DNA from: Methylopila sp. Yamaguchi | Lineage (GTDB): Bacteria > Pseudomonadota > Alphaproteobacteria > Rhizobiales > Methylopilaceae | DNA length: 64,000 bases | Assembly (NCBI RefSeq): GCF_002897035.1 | Contig: NZ_BAUX01000001.1 | Coordinates: 1-64,000 of the forward strand | Direction of reading: 5' to 3' | Part shown: positions 26,909-36,161 of the stretch, piece by piece | How positions within the stretch are numbered: position 1 is the stretch's first letter | How the letters are laid out: the number at the start of each line of letters is the position of its first letter | Translations under genes and position numbers: made by a program | The notes under the pieces: generated by a model | The model's input: the letters and a program-made list of their open reading frames with translations, nothing else | Databases searched by the model: none | Told to the model about the DNA's origin: nothing

Positions 26909-28162
26909 ATGACGCAGATCGAACAGGGCTGGGGCGCGGGGCCTACCGCCCGCTACGAGACTCTGGCCGCGCCGTTTCGCGCCGTCTTCGCCCGCATCCG
27001 CGCCTCCGCCGCGGAGCGGGACCTGAAGCGCCGGCTGCCGCACGACGAGCTCCTCTGGCTCAAGGAGGCGGGCTTCACCACGTTGCGGCTGCCCGCGGAC
27101 CGGGGCGGACTGGGCGTGACCCTGCCCGAGCTGTTCGCGCTGCTGATCGAGCTGTCGGAGGCGGACACCAACGTCACCAACGCGCTCCGCGCGCACCTCG
27201 GTTTCACCGAGGACGTGCTGACCTCGCCCTTCGACGGCTGGCGCGAGCGCTGGATCCCGGTGATCGCCGCGCGGGAGACCGTCGGCAGCGGGTTCTCCGA
27301 GACCGGGGAGGCTAAGGTCGGCGCCTTCGAGACGACGCTCGAACCGGACGGCGAGGGCTTCCGCCTGAACGGCCGCAAGTTCTACACCACCGGCTCGCTG
27401 TTCGCGGATTGGATCAACTTCAGCGCCCACAGCGAGGGTTCGCTGCTGCAGGCGGTCGTCTCGACGACCGCAGAGGGCGTCACGATCGACGATGATTGGG
27501 ACGGCTTCGGGCAGGCGCTGACGGCGAGCGGCACGGTACGGTTCGCGGAGGTGCGGGTGGCCGCGGAGCTGGTGAACCCTTCTCCGAAGCGCTTCCGGCA
27601 CGCGGTCGCCTTCTTCCAGCTGGTCCATCTCGCCTCGCTCGCGGGCATCGGACGCGCCGCCGCGAAGGACGTCGCCCGGCTGGTGCGCGAGCGCCGCCGC
27701 GTCTACAGCCACGGCGCCGCGCCGCGGGCGAGCGCCGATCCGCAGATCCTGCAAGTGGTCGGCGGCGCGCACGGCGCGGCCTATGCGGCGGGTGCGATCG
27801 TGCTCAAGGCGGCGGAGGCGATCCAGCGCGTCTATGACGCCAACCGGGCCGGCGACACCGAGGCCGAGGAGACCGAAGCCGCGCTTGCGGACGTCGAGGT
27901 CAATCAGGCGGTGACGGTCGTCACCAACCTGATCCTCGACGCGACGACCACCCTGTTCGACGCGCTCGGCGCGTCCGCCACCAGCCGCACGCTGGGCCTT
28001 GATCGCTACTGGCGAAACGCCCGCACCATCGCGTCCCACAACCCCCGCATCTACCGTGAGCGGACCGTAGGCGATTTCGCGGTGAACGGCGCGGCGCCGC
28101 CGTCAATCTACCGCGTCGGCGTCGCGTCGGCGGCCGAAGAGGCAAGGATTGCGGCGGAGTAG
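26909..28162 (+). CDS. DszC/SfnB-like flavoprotein monooxygenase 2
   Basis: The 417-residue acyl-CoA-dehydrogenase-fold protein keeps the DszC-type features GLGVTLPELFALLIELSEAD, GSGFSETGEAKVGAF, FRLNGRKFYTTGSLFADW, DDDWDGFGQALTASG and a C-terminal RYWRNARTIASHNPRIYRE with the conserved His. It is the second monooxygenase of this fold paired with an LLM gene. It ends the long plus-strand operon that begins at 17065. Confidence 0.84.
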   Translation: MTQIEQGWGAGPTARYETLAAPFRAVFARIRASAAERDLKRRLPHDELLWLKEAGFTTLRLPADRGGLGVTLPELFALLIELSEADTNVTNALRAHLGFTEDVLTSPFDGWRERWIPVIAARETVGSGFSETGEAKVGAFETTLEPDGEGFRLNGRKFYTTGSLFADWINFSAHSEGSLLQAVVSTTAEGVTIDDDWDGFGQALTASGTVRFAEVRVAAELVNPSPKRFRHAVAFFQLVHLASLAGIGRAAAKDVARLVRERRRVYSHGAAPRASADPQILQVVGGAHGAAYAAGAIVLKAAEAIQRVYDANRAGDTEAEETEAALADVEVNQAVTVVTNLILDATTTLFDALGASATSRTLGLDRYWRNARTIASHNPRIYRERTVGDFAVNGAAPPSIYRVGVASAAEEARIAAE

Positions 28163-28376
28163 GCTTCTACGACGGGAGGGAGGCCACGCCGCGCGCGCGG
28201 CAAAATATTATTCCTATTGAATGTATATGATGTCTCTTCTAGGACTCGGGCGTCGGCTTGACCGCGCCGCGCGAGGGACACGCGCCTTCGCTCTTCCGTT
28301 CGCCCTTCAGGCGAGATGTTCGAACGGCGGTTGCGGTCCCGCGGTCAAGCGACGGCTGTGAGGATCTACGCCGCCC
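28163..28376 (+). promoter_or_regulatory. AT-rich promoter region of LysR gene
   Basis: The gap between the DszC-like gene and the LysR gene holds an AT-rich run (around 28200-28240, AAAATATTATTCC and GTATATGATG) in otherwise GC-rich DNA, the probable promoter of the regulator. No inverted repeat of the kind seen at 30813 was found here. Confidence 0.4.
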
Positions 28377-29369
28377 ATGAACCGGCCCTTTCGCGAACCT
28401 CGGACCAACCTCGCGCAGCTGCCGCCCATGACGGCCCTGCGCGCGTTCGTCGCCGTGGCCCAGCACGGCAGCTTCATCCGCGCCGGCGAGGCGCTGCACG
28501 TCACGCCGGCGGCCATCGGCCAGCAGATCCGGCAGCTCGAGGCGCACATCGGAACGCAGCTGTTTCGGCGCGACCGCGGTCAAGCGCTTGAGCCGACCGA
28601 GGTCGCCCAGAAGCTGCTGCCGGGCCTCGTCGAAGGCTTCGCGTCGATCCTCGCCGCGGTCGACCGGTTGTCGGAATCGGAAGAGGCGCTCCCGCTCCGA
28701 ATTTCGGTCGCGCCGTCGTTCGCGCTGAAATGGCTGCTGCCACGCCTCGACCGGTTGCGGGCGCGTCATCCCGAGTTCGACGTCCGCATCGCCACCACGA
28801 CCGATCTCGTGGACTTCTCGCGCGACGAGGCCGATTGCGCCATCCGCTTCGGCGCGGGCTCCTACTCCGGCCTGCACTCCGAAATCCTCCTGTCGGACTA
28901 TGTGGTCCCGGTCTGCAGCCCCGCCCTGCTGCGCGGCCCCTTCCCGCTCGACGACATCTCGCGCCTGCCGGCGCACGTCCTGCTCCACGACGACGGCGCC
29001 GCGATCGACGCGAGCGCGCCGGACTGGCGGACCTGGCTGAAAACGGAACACGTCGAAGGCATCGACCTGACCCGCGGCCCGCGCTTCGACCAGGCGCTGA
29101 TGGCGATCGAGGCGGCCATCGCCGGCCAGGGCATCGCGCTCGCCCGAAGCACCCTGGTCAGCGACGACCTCGCGAACGGACGCCTGATCCACCCCTTCGG
29201 CGAGCCGCGGAAGGTGCTGCATTCCTACCATTTCGTCTGCCGGCCCCACCGCCTGCACACGCCGCGGATCCAGCTCTTTCTCAACTGGCTGCGCGAGGAA
29301 GCCGCGGCGAGCGCCGCGGCGCCGGGGACGGCGCACGCGCCCGATCCTAGGGCGCAACTCTCAGCCTGA
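28377..29369 (+). CDS. LysR-type regulator, GcvA-like
   Basis: The 330-residue protein has an N-terminal helix-turn-helix (MTALRAFVAVAQHGSFIRAG, VTPAAIGQQIRQLEAHIG) and an effector domain (ISVAPSFALKWLLPRLDRL, EADCAIRFGAGSYSGLHSE). These are hallmarks of the GcvA branch. It is the only regulator within the 49-kb organosulfur island and is thus the best local candidate for controlling it, although sulfur-responsive CysB/Cbl proteins belong to another LysR branch. It lies between a plus-strand operon and the minus-strand LLM 4. Confidence 0.86.
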   Translation: MNRPFREPRTNLAQLPPMTALRAFVAVAQHGSFIRAGEALHVTPAAIGQQIRQLEAHIGTQLFRRDRGQALEPTEVAQKLLPGLVEGFASILAAVDRLSESEEALPLRISVAPSFALKWLLPRLDRLRARHPEFDVRIATTTDLVDFSRDEADCAIRFGAGSYSGLHSEILLSDYVVPVCSPALLRGPFPLDDISRLPAHVLLHDDGAAIDASAPDWRTWLKTEHVEGIDLTRGPRFDQALMAIEAAIAGQGIALARSTLVSDDLANGRLIHPFGEPRKVLHSYHFVCRPHRLHTPRIQLFLNWLREEAAASAAAPGTAHAPDPRAQLSA

Positions 29370-29410
29370 GCGACCGGACCTCTGCGTAGACGCCGGGCTC
29401 GCGGCGCTTG

Positions 29411-29584
29411 GAGCGGTTTCGGGTCTCGATGACCTAGTGACACCACGTCAGTCCGGGCGAAGTCCCGGAATCCATGATCACGCCGGCGGAGGCTGATCTC
29501 GACCGGGCTCATGGGCCCCGGGACAGCTCCGGGGCGACGGCGGAACGTGAGGCGCCGCCGCGGCCCGCGGACCTGAAACCGCTC
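29411..29584. repeat. Long inverted-repeat element between lysR and LLM 4
   Basis: Outer arms GAGCGGTTTCGGGTC (29411-29425) and GACCTGAAACCGCTC (29570-29584) pair over 15 bases with one mismatch. Inside are CCGGG/CCCGG (29453-29468) and CCCCGG/CCGGGG (29516-29534) hairpins. The right arm ends on the last base of the minus-strand LLM stop codon. It looks like a palindromic intergenic repeat family member that would also act as terminator for both convergent genes. Confidence 0.55.
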
Positions 29585-30762
29585 TAGGCCCTCAAGCCAG
29601 CCTGCGTCATCAGCGGGAGGATACGCTCGCCGAAGAACGTCAGGTCGGGTGCGAAGTCGTAGAACGAGAGCTGGAAGCCGTCGACGCCGGCGCGTTTGAG
29701 CGCGACCAGTTGCTCGACGATCTGCTCGGGCGTTCCGACCAGCTCCATGTTGCCGCCGATCGCGCTGCGGGCGAGCGTGCCACGGTCGACCTGCCCCTTC
29801 CAGGCCTGCGCGTCGCTGTCGAACCGCGTGAACCGGCCGATGGGATCAGCGTGCGCGACGATGGCGTCGTAATAGGCGCGCGTGTCGGATTCGGTCTCGC
29901 GCGAGACGATGAGGGGATTCAGCAGCGTCCGCACCGAGCGGCCGACCTCCGCCGCCGCGCGCTTGGCCTTGGCGGTGTGCGCGGGCAGGCTCTCGAGCGC
30001 GGTTCCGATGGTTCCGCCGCCGGGGCTCGTCACGAACACGATGTCGGAGTAGCGGCCGGCGAAGGCGAGGCCCGCGTCCGAGCCGGTGGCGTTGACCAGA
30101 GTCGGCCGGCCATAGCGCGGCTTCGGGGTGACGAAGGCGTCCTTCAGCTTCCACGACGAAATCCCGTCGAAGGAAAAGTTGTCTTCCGCCGCCCAAAGGC
30201 TCTGCAGCACCTCCACGAACTCCGCGGCGAGCTCGTAGCGGCGATCATGGTCGATCCGGCTCCAGCCGAAGGCCTCGTGCTCGATCGCCCGGTGGCCGGT
30301 GACGACGTTAACGCCCCAGCGGCCGCCGGAGATGTGGTCGAGCGTCGCGCCGAACTTTGCGAGGTGCAGCGGGTGCCATGGGCCGTAGAGCACGTGGATG
30401 GTCGAGATCAGCAGCACGCGCGAGGTGACCGCCGCGAGCGAGGCGGTGGCGACGAAGCTGTCCAGCGCCTGCCCGTCGAACACGCCGCCGTAGCCGCCCT
30501 TGGGAAGCCATTGCGACAGCGCGAACACGAGGTCGAAGCCGAGCTCCTCCGCCTGCAGCGTCAGCGCCTTGTTGTAGTCAAAGCTCCAGTCGGTGGTCCG
30601 CGGATAGGTCGAGGCGCTCCATCCCCCGGCCTGGATCGGCAGGAACAGCCCAAGCAGCGTCGGTTGCGCGAAGGCCGTGGCGAGCGGGCTGCCGGGGAAG
30701 TCCGCCGGACCCGGCGGCAGCGGCCGGCCCACGAGCGCGCCGGGACGGTGGGCGATGGTCAT
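29584..30762 (-). CDS. LLM monooxygenase of the SfnG/RutA type (4)
   Basis: The 392-residue protein differs from the DszA-like LLMs and matches the RutA/SfnG branch: RTTDWSFDYNKALTLQAEEL, FDLVFALSQWLPKGGYGG, ATLDHISGGRWGVNVVTGH, DHDRRYELAAEFVEVLQSLW, GSDAGLAFAGRYSDIVF and LSFYDFAPDLTFFGERILP. SfnG converts dimethyl sulfone to methanesulfinate with FMNH2, while RutA opens uracil; the organosulfur setting favours an SfnG-like role, but the final YDF-x-FGERI element is RutA-like, so the substrate is open. It is divergent from the Dpp-type operon. Confidence 0.82.
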   Translation of the reverse strand: MTIAHRPGALVGRPLPPGPADFPGSPLATAFAQPTLLGLFLPIQAGGWSASTYPRTTDWSFDYNKALTLQAEELGFDLVFALSQWLPKGGYGGVFDGQALDSFVATASLAAVTSRVLLISTIHVLYGPWHPLHLAKFGATLDHISGGRWGVNVVTGHRAIEHEAFGWSRIDHDRRYELAAEFVEVLQSLWAAEDNFSFDGISSWKLKDAFVTPKPRYGRPTLVNATGSDAGLAFAGRYSDIVFVTSPGGGTIGTALESLPAHTAKAKRAAAEVGRSVRTLLNPLIVSRETESDTRAYYDAIVAHADPIGRFTRFDSDAQAWKGQVDRGTLARSAIGGNMELVGTPEQIVEQLVALKRAGVDGFQLSFYDFAPDLTFFGERILPLMTQAGLRA

Positions 30763-30812
30763 GGCGTCTCTCCTGCCGGTCCTGTCGCCTGGTCAGGCGC
30801 CGAACACCAATC

Positions 30813-30842
30813 AATTGACTCATTCACTAAACTTAGTCAATT
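30813..30842. promoter_or_regulatory. Candidate operator shared with 54619
   Basis: A perfect inverted repeat AATTGACT/AGTCAATT with a 14-base spacer lies between the divergent LLM 4 and Dpp operons. Its core read on the minus strand (30839 to 30816) starts TGACTAA and ends TGAGTCA, and is identical at 18 of 24 positions to the site at 54625-54648. TTGACT boxes occur on both strands 17 bases from CAATTT/CAATTG, so the operator overlaps likely -35 elements of both promoters. Confidence 0.6.
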
Positions 30843-30884
30843 TCAGTCCTCGCCGGTGCTCGGCCGCGCCAACCGAAGAGCCTG

Positions 30885-31874
30885 ATGTCCGCGATCTCCC
30901 GACTTGCCAAGGCCCTGCGCCGCGCGCTGCTGAGCGCCGTCCCGACCGCGCTTGGCGTGGTGGTGCTGAGCTTTCTGCTGCTGCAGCTCGCCCCCGGCGA
31001 CGCCGCCGACGTGATGGCGGCGGAGGCGGGATCGGCGACCGAGGAGACCATGGCGGCGCTGCGCGCAAGCTTCGGGCTCGACCTGCCGATGCTGGAGCGG
31101 CTCCTGGCCTACCTCTGGGGGCTCGCGCACTTCAGCCTCGGCTTCTCGCCGCGCTTCAACATGCCGGTGGCGGAGCTGATCGCGCAGCGGCTGCCGGGGA
31201 CGCTCGCGCTGATGGGCGTGTCGCTCGCCCTGGCGCTCGTCATCGGGCTCGCGCTCGGGGCCGTGATGTCGGCCTTCGCGGGGCGCTGGCCGGACCGGGC
31301 GCTCTCGGTGGTGGCCTTGCTGTTCTATTCCATCCCCGGCTTCTGGATCGGGCTGATGCTGATCGTGCTGTTCGCGGTGAAGCTCGGCTGGCTGCCGAGC
31401 GGCGGCGGCGGCGCGATCGGCTCAGCTGCAACCGGGCTCGACGGCGTGCTCGACCGCGCCCGCTACATGATCCTGCCCGGCGTTTCGCTCGCGCTGTTCT
31501 ACGTCGCGATCTACGCCCGCCTCGCCCGCGCGGCGATGCTGGAGGTGAAGGCGCAGGACTTCGTCCGCACCGCCGCCGCCAAGGGCCTGTCGCCGGCCGC
31601 CGTGACGCTCGGCCACGTGCTGCCGAACGCGTTGTCGCCGATCGTCACCATGGCGGGCCTCCACTTCGGCGGGCTGATGGGCGGCGCCGTGGTGGTGGAG
31701 ACGGTCTACTCCTGGCCCGGCCTCGGCCGGCTGTCCTACGAGGCGGTGATGAGCCGCGACTTCTCGGTGCTGCTCGGCGTGCTGCTGCTGTCCTCGCTGC
31801 TCGTGATGGCGGCGAACGTGACCGCGGACCTCGTGCAGGCCTGGCTTGACCCGCGGCTGGAGCGAGCCTCGTGA
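30885..31874 (+). CDS. DppB-type ABC permease, set 1
   Basis: This 329-residue inner-membrane protein has the N-terminal segment VVVLSFLLLQLAPGDAADVM, a conserved APGD-type loop, and the EAA-like region YARLARAAMLEVKAQDFVRT of oligopeptide/nickel-type permeases. It is the first gene of a complete five-part importer (30885-37769). It starts 43 bases after the candidate operator. The next gene overlaps as GTGA. Confidence 0.88.
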   Translation: MSAISRLAKALRRALLSAVPTALGVVVLSFLLLQLAPGDAADVMAAEAGSATEETMAALRASFGLDLPMLERLLAYLWGLAHFSLGFSPRFNMPVAELIAQRLPGTLALMGVSLALALVIGLALGAVMSAFAGRWPDRALSVVALLFYSIPGFWIGLMLIVLFAVKLGWLPSGGGGAIGSAATGLDGVLDRARYMILPGVSLALFYVAIYARLARAAMLEVKAQDFVRTAAAKGLSPAAVTLGHVLPNALSPIVTMAGLHFGGLMGGAVVVETVYSWPGLGRLSYEAVMSRDFSVLLGVLLLSSLLVMAANVTADLVQAWLDPRLERAS

Positions 31875-32869
31875 GCCTGTCGGAGACCGCCGACGCCCGC
31901 TCTGCGGCGACCGTCGCCCGCGCCCGTGCGCTGACGCCCCAGGCGCCCGCCGACGTTCCGCCGGAGTGGTCCAACGTCCACGCGCCGGACGCGCGCAAGG
32001 CCGCGACCCGATCGGTCGTTCGGCCGCCGGACCGCCGCCGCGCGCTCCGCGCCTTTCTGCGCAATCCGAACGCGCTCGTCGGCGTCCTGCTGCTCGCGGG
32101 CGTCGCCCTCGCGGCGTTGCTCGCCCCCGCGCTGTTCCCCGGCGACCCGCTCGCCATGGTCGGCCGGCCTGTGCTGTGGCCCGCCCAGAACCCTCGCTTT
32201 CCCCTCGGCACCGACCGGCTCGGCCGCGACGTGCTGGCGGGACTGATGCACGGCGCCCGCGTCTCGCTGGCCATCGGCTTCGCCGCCACCGCCTTCGCGC
32301 TCACCACCGGCGTCGCTGTCGGCGCCGTCGCCGGCTATTGCGGCGGGCGGATCGACGCGGCGCTCGTGAAGCTCGTCGAGATCTTCCAGGCCGTCCCCGG
32401 CTTCATCCTGCTGATCGTGCTGGTCGCGATCGCCCAGCCCTCGACCCTCACGCTGGTCTGGGCGATCGCGCTGGTGAGCTGGCCGCAGGTGGCGCGGCTC
32501 ACCCGCGCCGAGGTGCGCGCAGTGCGGGCGAAGGAGTTCGTGGAGGCCGCCCGTAGCCTCGGCTACGGCCACGGCCGCATCATCGTCCGCGAGATCCTGC
32601 CCAACGCCCTGCCCCCGATCATCGTCACTGCATCGGTCATGGTAGCGACCGCGATCCTGATGGAGAGCGCCCTCGCCTTCATGGGCCTGTCCGACCCCAA
32701 CGTGGTGAGCTGGGGCTCGATGATCGGCTCGGGACGCGAGCTGCTGCGCACCGCCTGGCCGCTGACCGCGATCCCCGGGCTTGCGATCGTCGTCACGGTG
32801 CTCGCGCTGAACTTGCTCGGCGACGGTCTGAACGACGCCCTCAACCCGCGCCTCTCGGCGGAGCGCTGA
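31871..32869 (+). CDS. DppC-type ABC permease, set 1
   Basis: A 332-residue permease with an unusually long cytosolic lead (about 60 residues) before FLRNPNALVGVLLLAGVAL. FPLGTDRLGRDVLAGLMHG is the DppC signature, and VRAKEFVEAARSLGYGHGRI the EAA loop. The start is GTG 31871 overlapping the dppB stop. Confidence 0.88.
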   Translation: MSLSETADARSAATVARARALTPQAPADVPPEWSNVHAPDARKAATRSVVRPPDRRRALRAFLRNPNALVGVLLLAGVALAALLAPALFPGDPLAMVGRPVLWPAQNPRFPLGTDRLGRDVLAGLMHGARVSLAIGFAATAFALTTGVAVGAVAGYCGGRIDAALVKLVEIFQAVPGFILLIVLVAIAQPSTLTLVWAIALVSWPQVARLTRAEVRAVRAKEFVEAARSLGYGHGRIIVREILPNALPPIIVTASVMVATAILMESALAFMGLSDPNVVSWGSMIGSGRELLRTAWPLTAIPGLAIVVTVLALNLLGDGLNDALNPRLSAER

Positions 32870-32870
32870 C

Positions 32871-33920
32871 ATGGCAGCGCTACTCGAGGTCGACCGGCTC
32901 TCCGTCGCTTTCCCAACCGCGACGCCGGTGCGCGAGCTGTCGTTCGCGGTCGAGCGCGGAGAGACCCTCGCGATCGTAGGCGAGTCCGGCTCGGGCAAAT
33001 CGCTCACCGCGCTCGCGCTGATGCGGCTGCTGCCGCCCGCGGGCCGGATCGCCTCGGGGAGCGTCCGTTTCGGCGGCGAAGATCTCGCGCGCCTCGACGA
33101 GCGCGCCATGCGGCGGGTGCGCGGCGCGGAGATCGCGATGGTGTTCCAGGAGCCGATGACGTCGCTCAACCCGCTGAAGACGCTGGGCGCCCAGATCGGC
33201 GAGGCGCTGCGCCTGCATGAGGGCCTGTCGCGCCGCGCCGCGCGGGCGCGCGCGATCGAACTGCTCGACCTCGTGCGCATCCCGGAGCCGCACCGGCGGG
33301 TCGACGACTACCCGCACCGGCTGTCGGGCGGCATGCGCCAGCGCGCCATGATCGCCATCGCCGTCGCCTGCGGTCCCAGGCTGCTGATCGCCGACGAGCC
33401 CACCACCGCGCTCGACGTCACCATCCAGGCGCAGGTTCTGGCCCTGCTCGACCGGCTACGGGCGGAGCTGTCGATGGCGCTGCTGCTCATCACCCACGAC
33501 CTCGGCGTGGTGGCGCAATGGGCCGACCGGGTGATCGTGATGTACGCCGGCGCCAAGGTGGAGGAGGCGTCGCCGCATGTGCTGTTCGAGCGGCCGCTGC
33601 ACCCCTACGCCAAGGGCCTGCTCGCCGCCTCGCCGCGGCTCGAGACCACGCGCCACTACCGCGACGGCCCGCTGACGGAGATCCCCGGCTCGATCGGGTC
33701 CGCCGCCCGCGAACGCGGCTGCGCCTTCGCGCCGCGCTGCCCTGAGGCGGTCTCCGCGTGCAGGGCCCAGGTCCCCGCCCTCACCTTCGCGGGCGAAGAC
33801 CGCCTCGTCGCCTGTCCGGTGGCCCTCCACACGGAAAGCCGAGAAGCCCCCTCACCCTCCATCGCTGACGCGATCTCGACCTCTTCCCGCCGGGGAGAGG
33901 TGAGAAGGCCAGTCCTATGA
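32871..33920 (+). CDS. DppD-type ABC ATPase, set 1
   Basis: The 349-residue ATPase carries Walker [11 protein letters not shown]-loop [11 protein letters not shown], signature LSGGMRQR, Walker [10 protein letters not shown] and the OppD-type C-terminal cysteine cluster ([19 protein letters not shown]) that can bind an iron-sulfur centre. The last 25 or so residues (from about 33843) are encoded by a palindromic repeat of the kind seen in intergenic DNA. One base separates it from dppC, and its stop overlaps the next ATG. Confidence 0.87.
   Translation: MAALLEVDRLSVAFPTATPVRELSFAVERGETLAIVGESGSGKSLTALALMRLLPPAGRIASGSVRFGGEDLARLDERAMRRVRGAEIAMVFQEPMTSLNPLKTLGAQIGEALRLHEGLSRRAARARAIELLDLVRIPEPHRRVDDYPHRLSGGMRQRAMIAIAVACGPRLLIADEPTTALDVTIQAQVLALLDRLRAELSMALLLITHDLGVVAQWADRVIVMYAGAKVEEASPHVLFERPLHPYAKGLLAASPRLETTRHYRDGPLTEIPGSIGSAARERGCAFAPRCPEAVSACRAQVPALTFAGEDRLVACPVALHTESREAPSPSIADAISTSSRRGEVRRPVL
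33843..33911. repeat. Palindromic repeat inside the dppD 3' end
   Basis: CCCCCTCACCCTCC followed by CCTCTTCCCGCCGGGGAGAGG and GTGAGAAGG resembles the intergenic element at 61765-61925 (same CCCCCTCACC edge and CCTCTCCC/GGGAGAGG stem). Here it forms the last codons of the upstream ATPase gene, apparently extending the protein with low-complexity Ser/Ile residues. Confidence 0.5.
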
Positions 33921-34903
33921 GCATTGCGGAAGCTGAAGCGGTCGCGGGCGGCGGAGCGAGCGAACGCGCCCCCCTCCTCGCCGTGCGCGACCTGAAAACT
34001 CATTACGAGACGGCGGACGGGACGCTGCGCGCGGTCGATGGCGTGTCGTTCGAGCTGCGCCGTGGCGAGACGCTCGGCCTCGTGGGCGAAAGCGGCTGCG
34101 GCAAGTCCACGCTCGGCAAGACGCTGCTGCGGCTGATCCGGCCCACCGCGGGCGAGGTGCGCTTCGCGGGCGAGGACCTCGCGACCCTCGACGACGGCCG
34201 GCTGCGCAAGCTCCGCCCCCGCCTGCAGATGGTGTTCCAGGACCCGTTCGGCTCGCTCAACCCGCGGCACACCATCGGCGAGATCCTGAACGGTCCGCTC
34301 ATCGTGCATGGGCGCGGAACGAAGACCGAGCGGCGGGCGCGGATCGCCTGGATGCTCGACAAGGTCGGGCTGCCGCCCGACGCCGGCGGCCGCTACCCCC
34401 ACGAGTTCTCCGGCGGCCAGCGCCAGCGCATCGGCGTCGCCCGCGCGCTGATCCTGAACCCCGACCTCGTGGTCTGCGACGAGCCGGTGTCGGCTCTCGA
34501 TCTCTCCATCCAGGCGCAGATCCTGAACCTGCTGGCGGCCCTGAAGCGGGAGCTCGACCTCTCCTACCTCTTCATCTCCCACGACCTGTCGGTGGTGCGC
34601 TACTTCGCCGACCGGGTGCTCGTGATGTACCTCGGGCGGATCGTCGAGAGCGGCCCGCACGACGTGCTCTGGGCGAAGCCCCGCCACCCCTACACCCAGG
34701 CCCTGATCGCCGCCGCGCCCGATCCGTCGCGCCGGCGCCAGGCCGCCCCGATCGCGGGCGACCTTCCCAGCGCGCGGGCCGTTCCAACCGGTTGCCGCTT
34801 TCATCCGCGTTGTCCGAAGGCGACCGATCTCTGCGCCCGCGAGGAGCCGCCGCTGCGCGCCCTCGGCGGCGCGGAGGTCGCCTGCCACCACGCCGACGCC
34901 TGA
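33917..34903 (+). CDS. DppF-type ABC ATPase, set 1
   Basis: The 328-residue second ATPase has Walker [25 protein letters not shown], signature FSGGQRQR, Walker [13 protein letters not shown], and a C-terminal [15 protein letters not shown] cysteine cluster of the OppF type. It pairs with the preceding DppD as a heterodimer. ATG 33917 overlaps the dppD stop. Confidence 0.88.
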   Translation: MSIAEAEAVAGGGASERAPLLAVRDLKTHYETADGTLRAVDGVSFELRRGETLGLVGESGCGKSTLGKTLLRLIRPTAGEVRFAGEDLATLDDGRLRKLRPRLQMVFQDPFGSLNPRHTIGEILNGPLIVHGRGTKTERRARIAWMLDKVGLPPDAGGRYPHEFSGGQRQRIGVARALILNPDLVVCDEPVSALDLSIQAQILNLLAALKRELDLSYLFISHDLSVVRYFADRVLVMYLGRIVESGPHDVLWAKPRHPYTQALIAAAPDPSRRRQAAPIAGDLPSARAVPTGCRFHPRCPKATDLCAREEPPLRALGGAEVACHHADA

Positions 34904-34923
34904 CGCTCCAAGGAGACGATCCC

Positions 34924-35997
34924 ATGAGCCAAGATCACGCCATCCACGACTACCGCTATCTCGGCCGCAGCGCCCTCAAGGTCTCGCCGCTGTCGCTCGG
35001 GACCATGATGTTCGGCGGCCCCACCGACGAGGCCACCTCCCACCGCATCATCGCCAAGGCCCGCAGCCACGGCTTCAACTTCCTCGACACCGCCGACGTC
35101 TACAACAAGGGCGCGTCCGAGGAGGTCGTGGGCCGCGCGATCAAGAGCGAACGCCACTGGTGGGTGCTCGCGACCAAGTTCGCGAACCCCGGCGGCGAGG
35201 GGCCGAACCAGCGCGGCGTCTCGCGCAAGTGGATTATCGAGGCGGTCGAGGCCAGCCTCAGGCGGCTGAACACCGACTACATCGACATCCTCTACTTCCA
35301 CCGCGCCGTGTTCGACGCGCCCTTAGACGAAGGCGTGCGGGCGATCGGCGACCTGATCGCGCAGGGCAAGCTGCGCTACTTTGGCGTCTCGAACTTCCGG
35401 GCGTTCCGCATCGCGGAAGTCGCGCACATCGCCGACCAGCTCGGGATCGACCGGCCGGTCGCGAGCCAGCCGCTCTACAACATCGTCGACCGCAAGGCCG
35501 AAACGGAACAGCTTCCGGCTGCGGACCACTACGGCCTCGGCGTGGTGTCCTACTCGCCGCTCGCGCGCGGCGTGCTGACCGGCAAGTACGCGCCGGACGA
35601 AAAGCCCGCCGCCGACACCCGCGCGGGCCGCGCCGACAGGCGCATCCTCGAAACCGAATGGCGGCCGGAGTCGCTCGCCATCGCCCAGGAGATCAAGCGC
35701 CATGCGGAGGCGCGGGGAATCTCGGCCGCCGACTTCGCGCTCGCCTGGGTGCTGAACAACCGGCTCGTCACCTCGGCGATCACCGGCCCTCGCACTGAGG
35801 CGCATTGGGACGCCTATGTGAAGGCGCTCGACTACCGCTTCACGCCCGAGGACGAGGCGCTGGTCGACCGTCTGGTCGCGCCGGGCCACGCCTCGACGCT
35901 CGGCTTCAACGACCCCGGCCACCCCGTCGAGGGCCGCGTCTCGCGCGTCGGCGCCGGCGGGGCGCGCCAGCCCATCCCGCTCCGCAAGGCGGGCTGA
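34924..35997 (+). CDS. Aldo/keto reductase
   Basis: This 357-residue NADPH-dependent reductase has the AKR start YRYLGRSALKVSPLSLGTM, the catalytic Asp/Tyr in FLDTADVYNKGASEEVVGRA, Lys in VLATKFANP and His in IDILYFHRAVFDAP. The C-terminal cofactor site reads SAITGPRTEAH. ATG 34924 follows AAGGAGACG. It sits inside the Dpp set 1 operon between the ATPase and the binding protein, and may reduce an aldehyde or ketone left after monooxygenase cleavage. Confidence 0.85.
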   Translation: MSQDHAIHDYRYLGRSALKVSPLSLGTMMFGGPTDEATSHRIIAKARSHGFNFLDTADVYNKGASEEVVGRAIKSERHWWVLATKFANPGGEGPNQRGVSRKWIIEAVEASLRRLNTDYIDILYFHRAVFDAPLDEGVRAIGDLIAQGKLRYFGVSNFRAFRIAEVAHIADQLGIDRPVASQPLYNIVDRKAETEQLPAADHYGLGVVSYSPLARGVLTGKYAPDEKPAADTRAGRADRRILETEWRPESLAIAQEIKRHAEARGISAADFALAWVLNNRLVTSAITGPRTEAHWDAYVKALDYRFTPEDEALVDRLVAPGHASTLGFNDPGHPVEGRVSRVGAGGARQPIPLRKAG

Positions 35998-36014
35998 GGG
36001 CCGAAGCCGCCCCG

Positions 36015-36123
36015 CGTCATCCCGGCCGAGCGTGAGCCAAGAGCCGGGATCGTGCGCCGCAGATGGCGCTCCTCCCCCGACGATCCCGGATGGGCGCGGC
36101 TTCGCCGCTTGTCCGGGATGACG
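36015..36123. repeat. REP-like palindromic element
   Basis: Ends CGTCATCCCGG (36015-36025) and CCGGGATGACG (36113-36123) are perfect inverted copies, with further internal GATCCCGG/CCGGGATC pairs. It lies between the aldo/keto reductase and the binding protein, and belongs to the GTCATCCCGG type of repeat common in Rhizobiales intergenic DNA. Confidence 0.7.
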
Positions 36124-36161
36124 AGATCAAACCACTAACCCTCAAACCATCGGAGTCCACA

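Noticed and set aside
29584-30762. Firm naming of LLM 4 as SfnG or RutA
   Set aside because: It shows features of both branches, so only the family-level assignment is supported.
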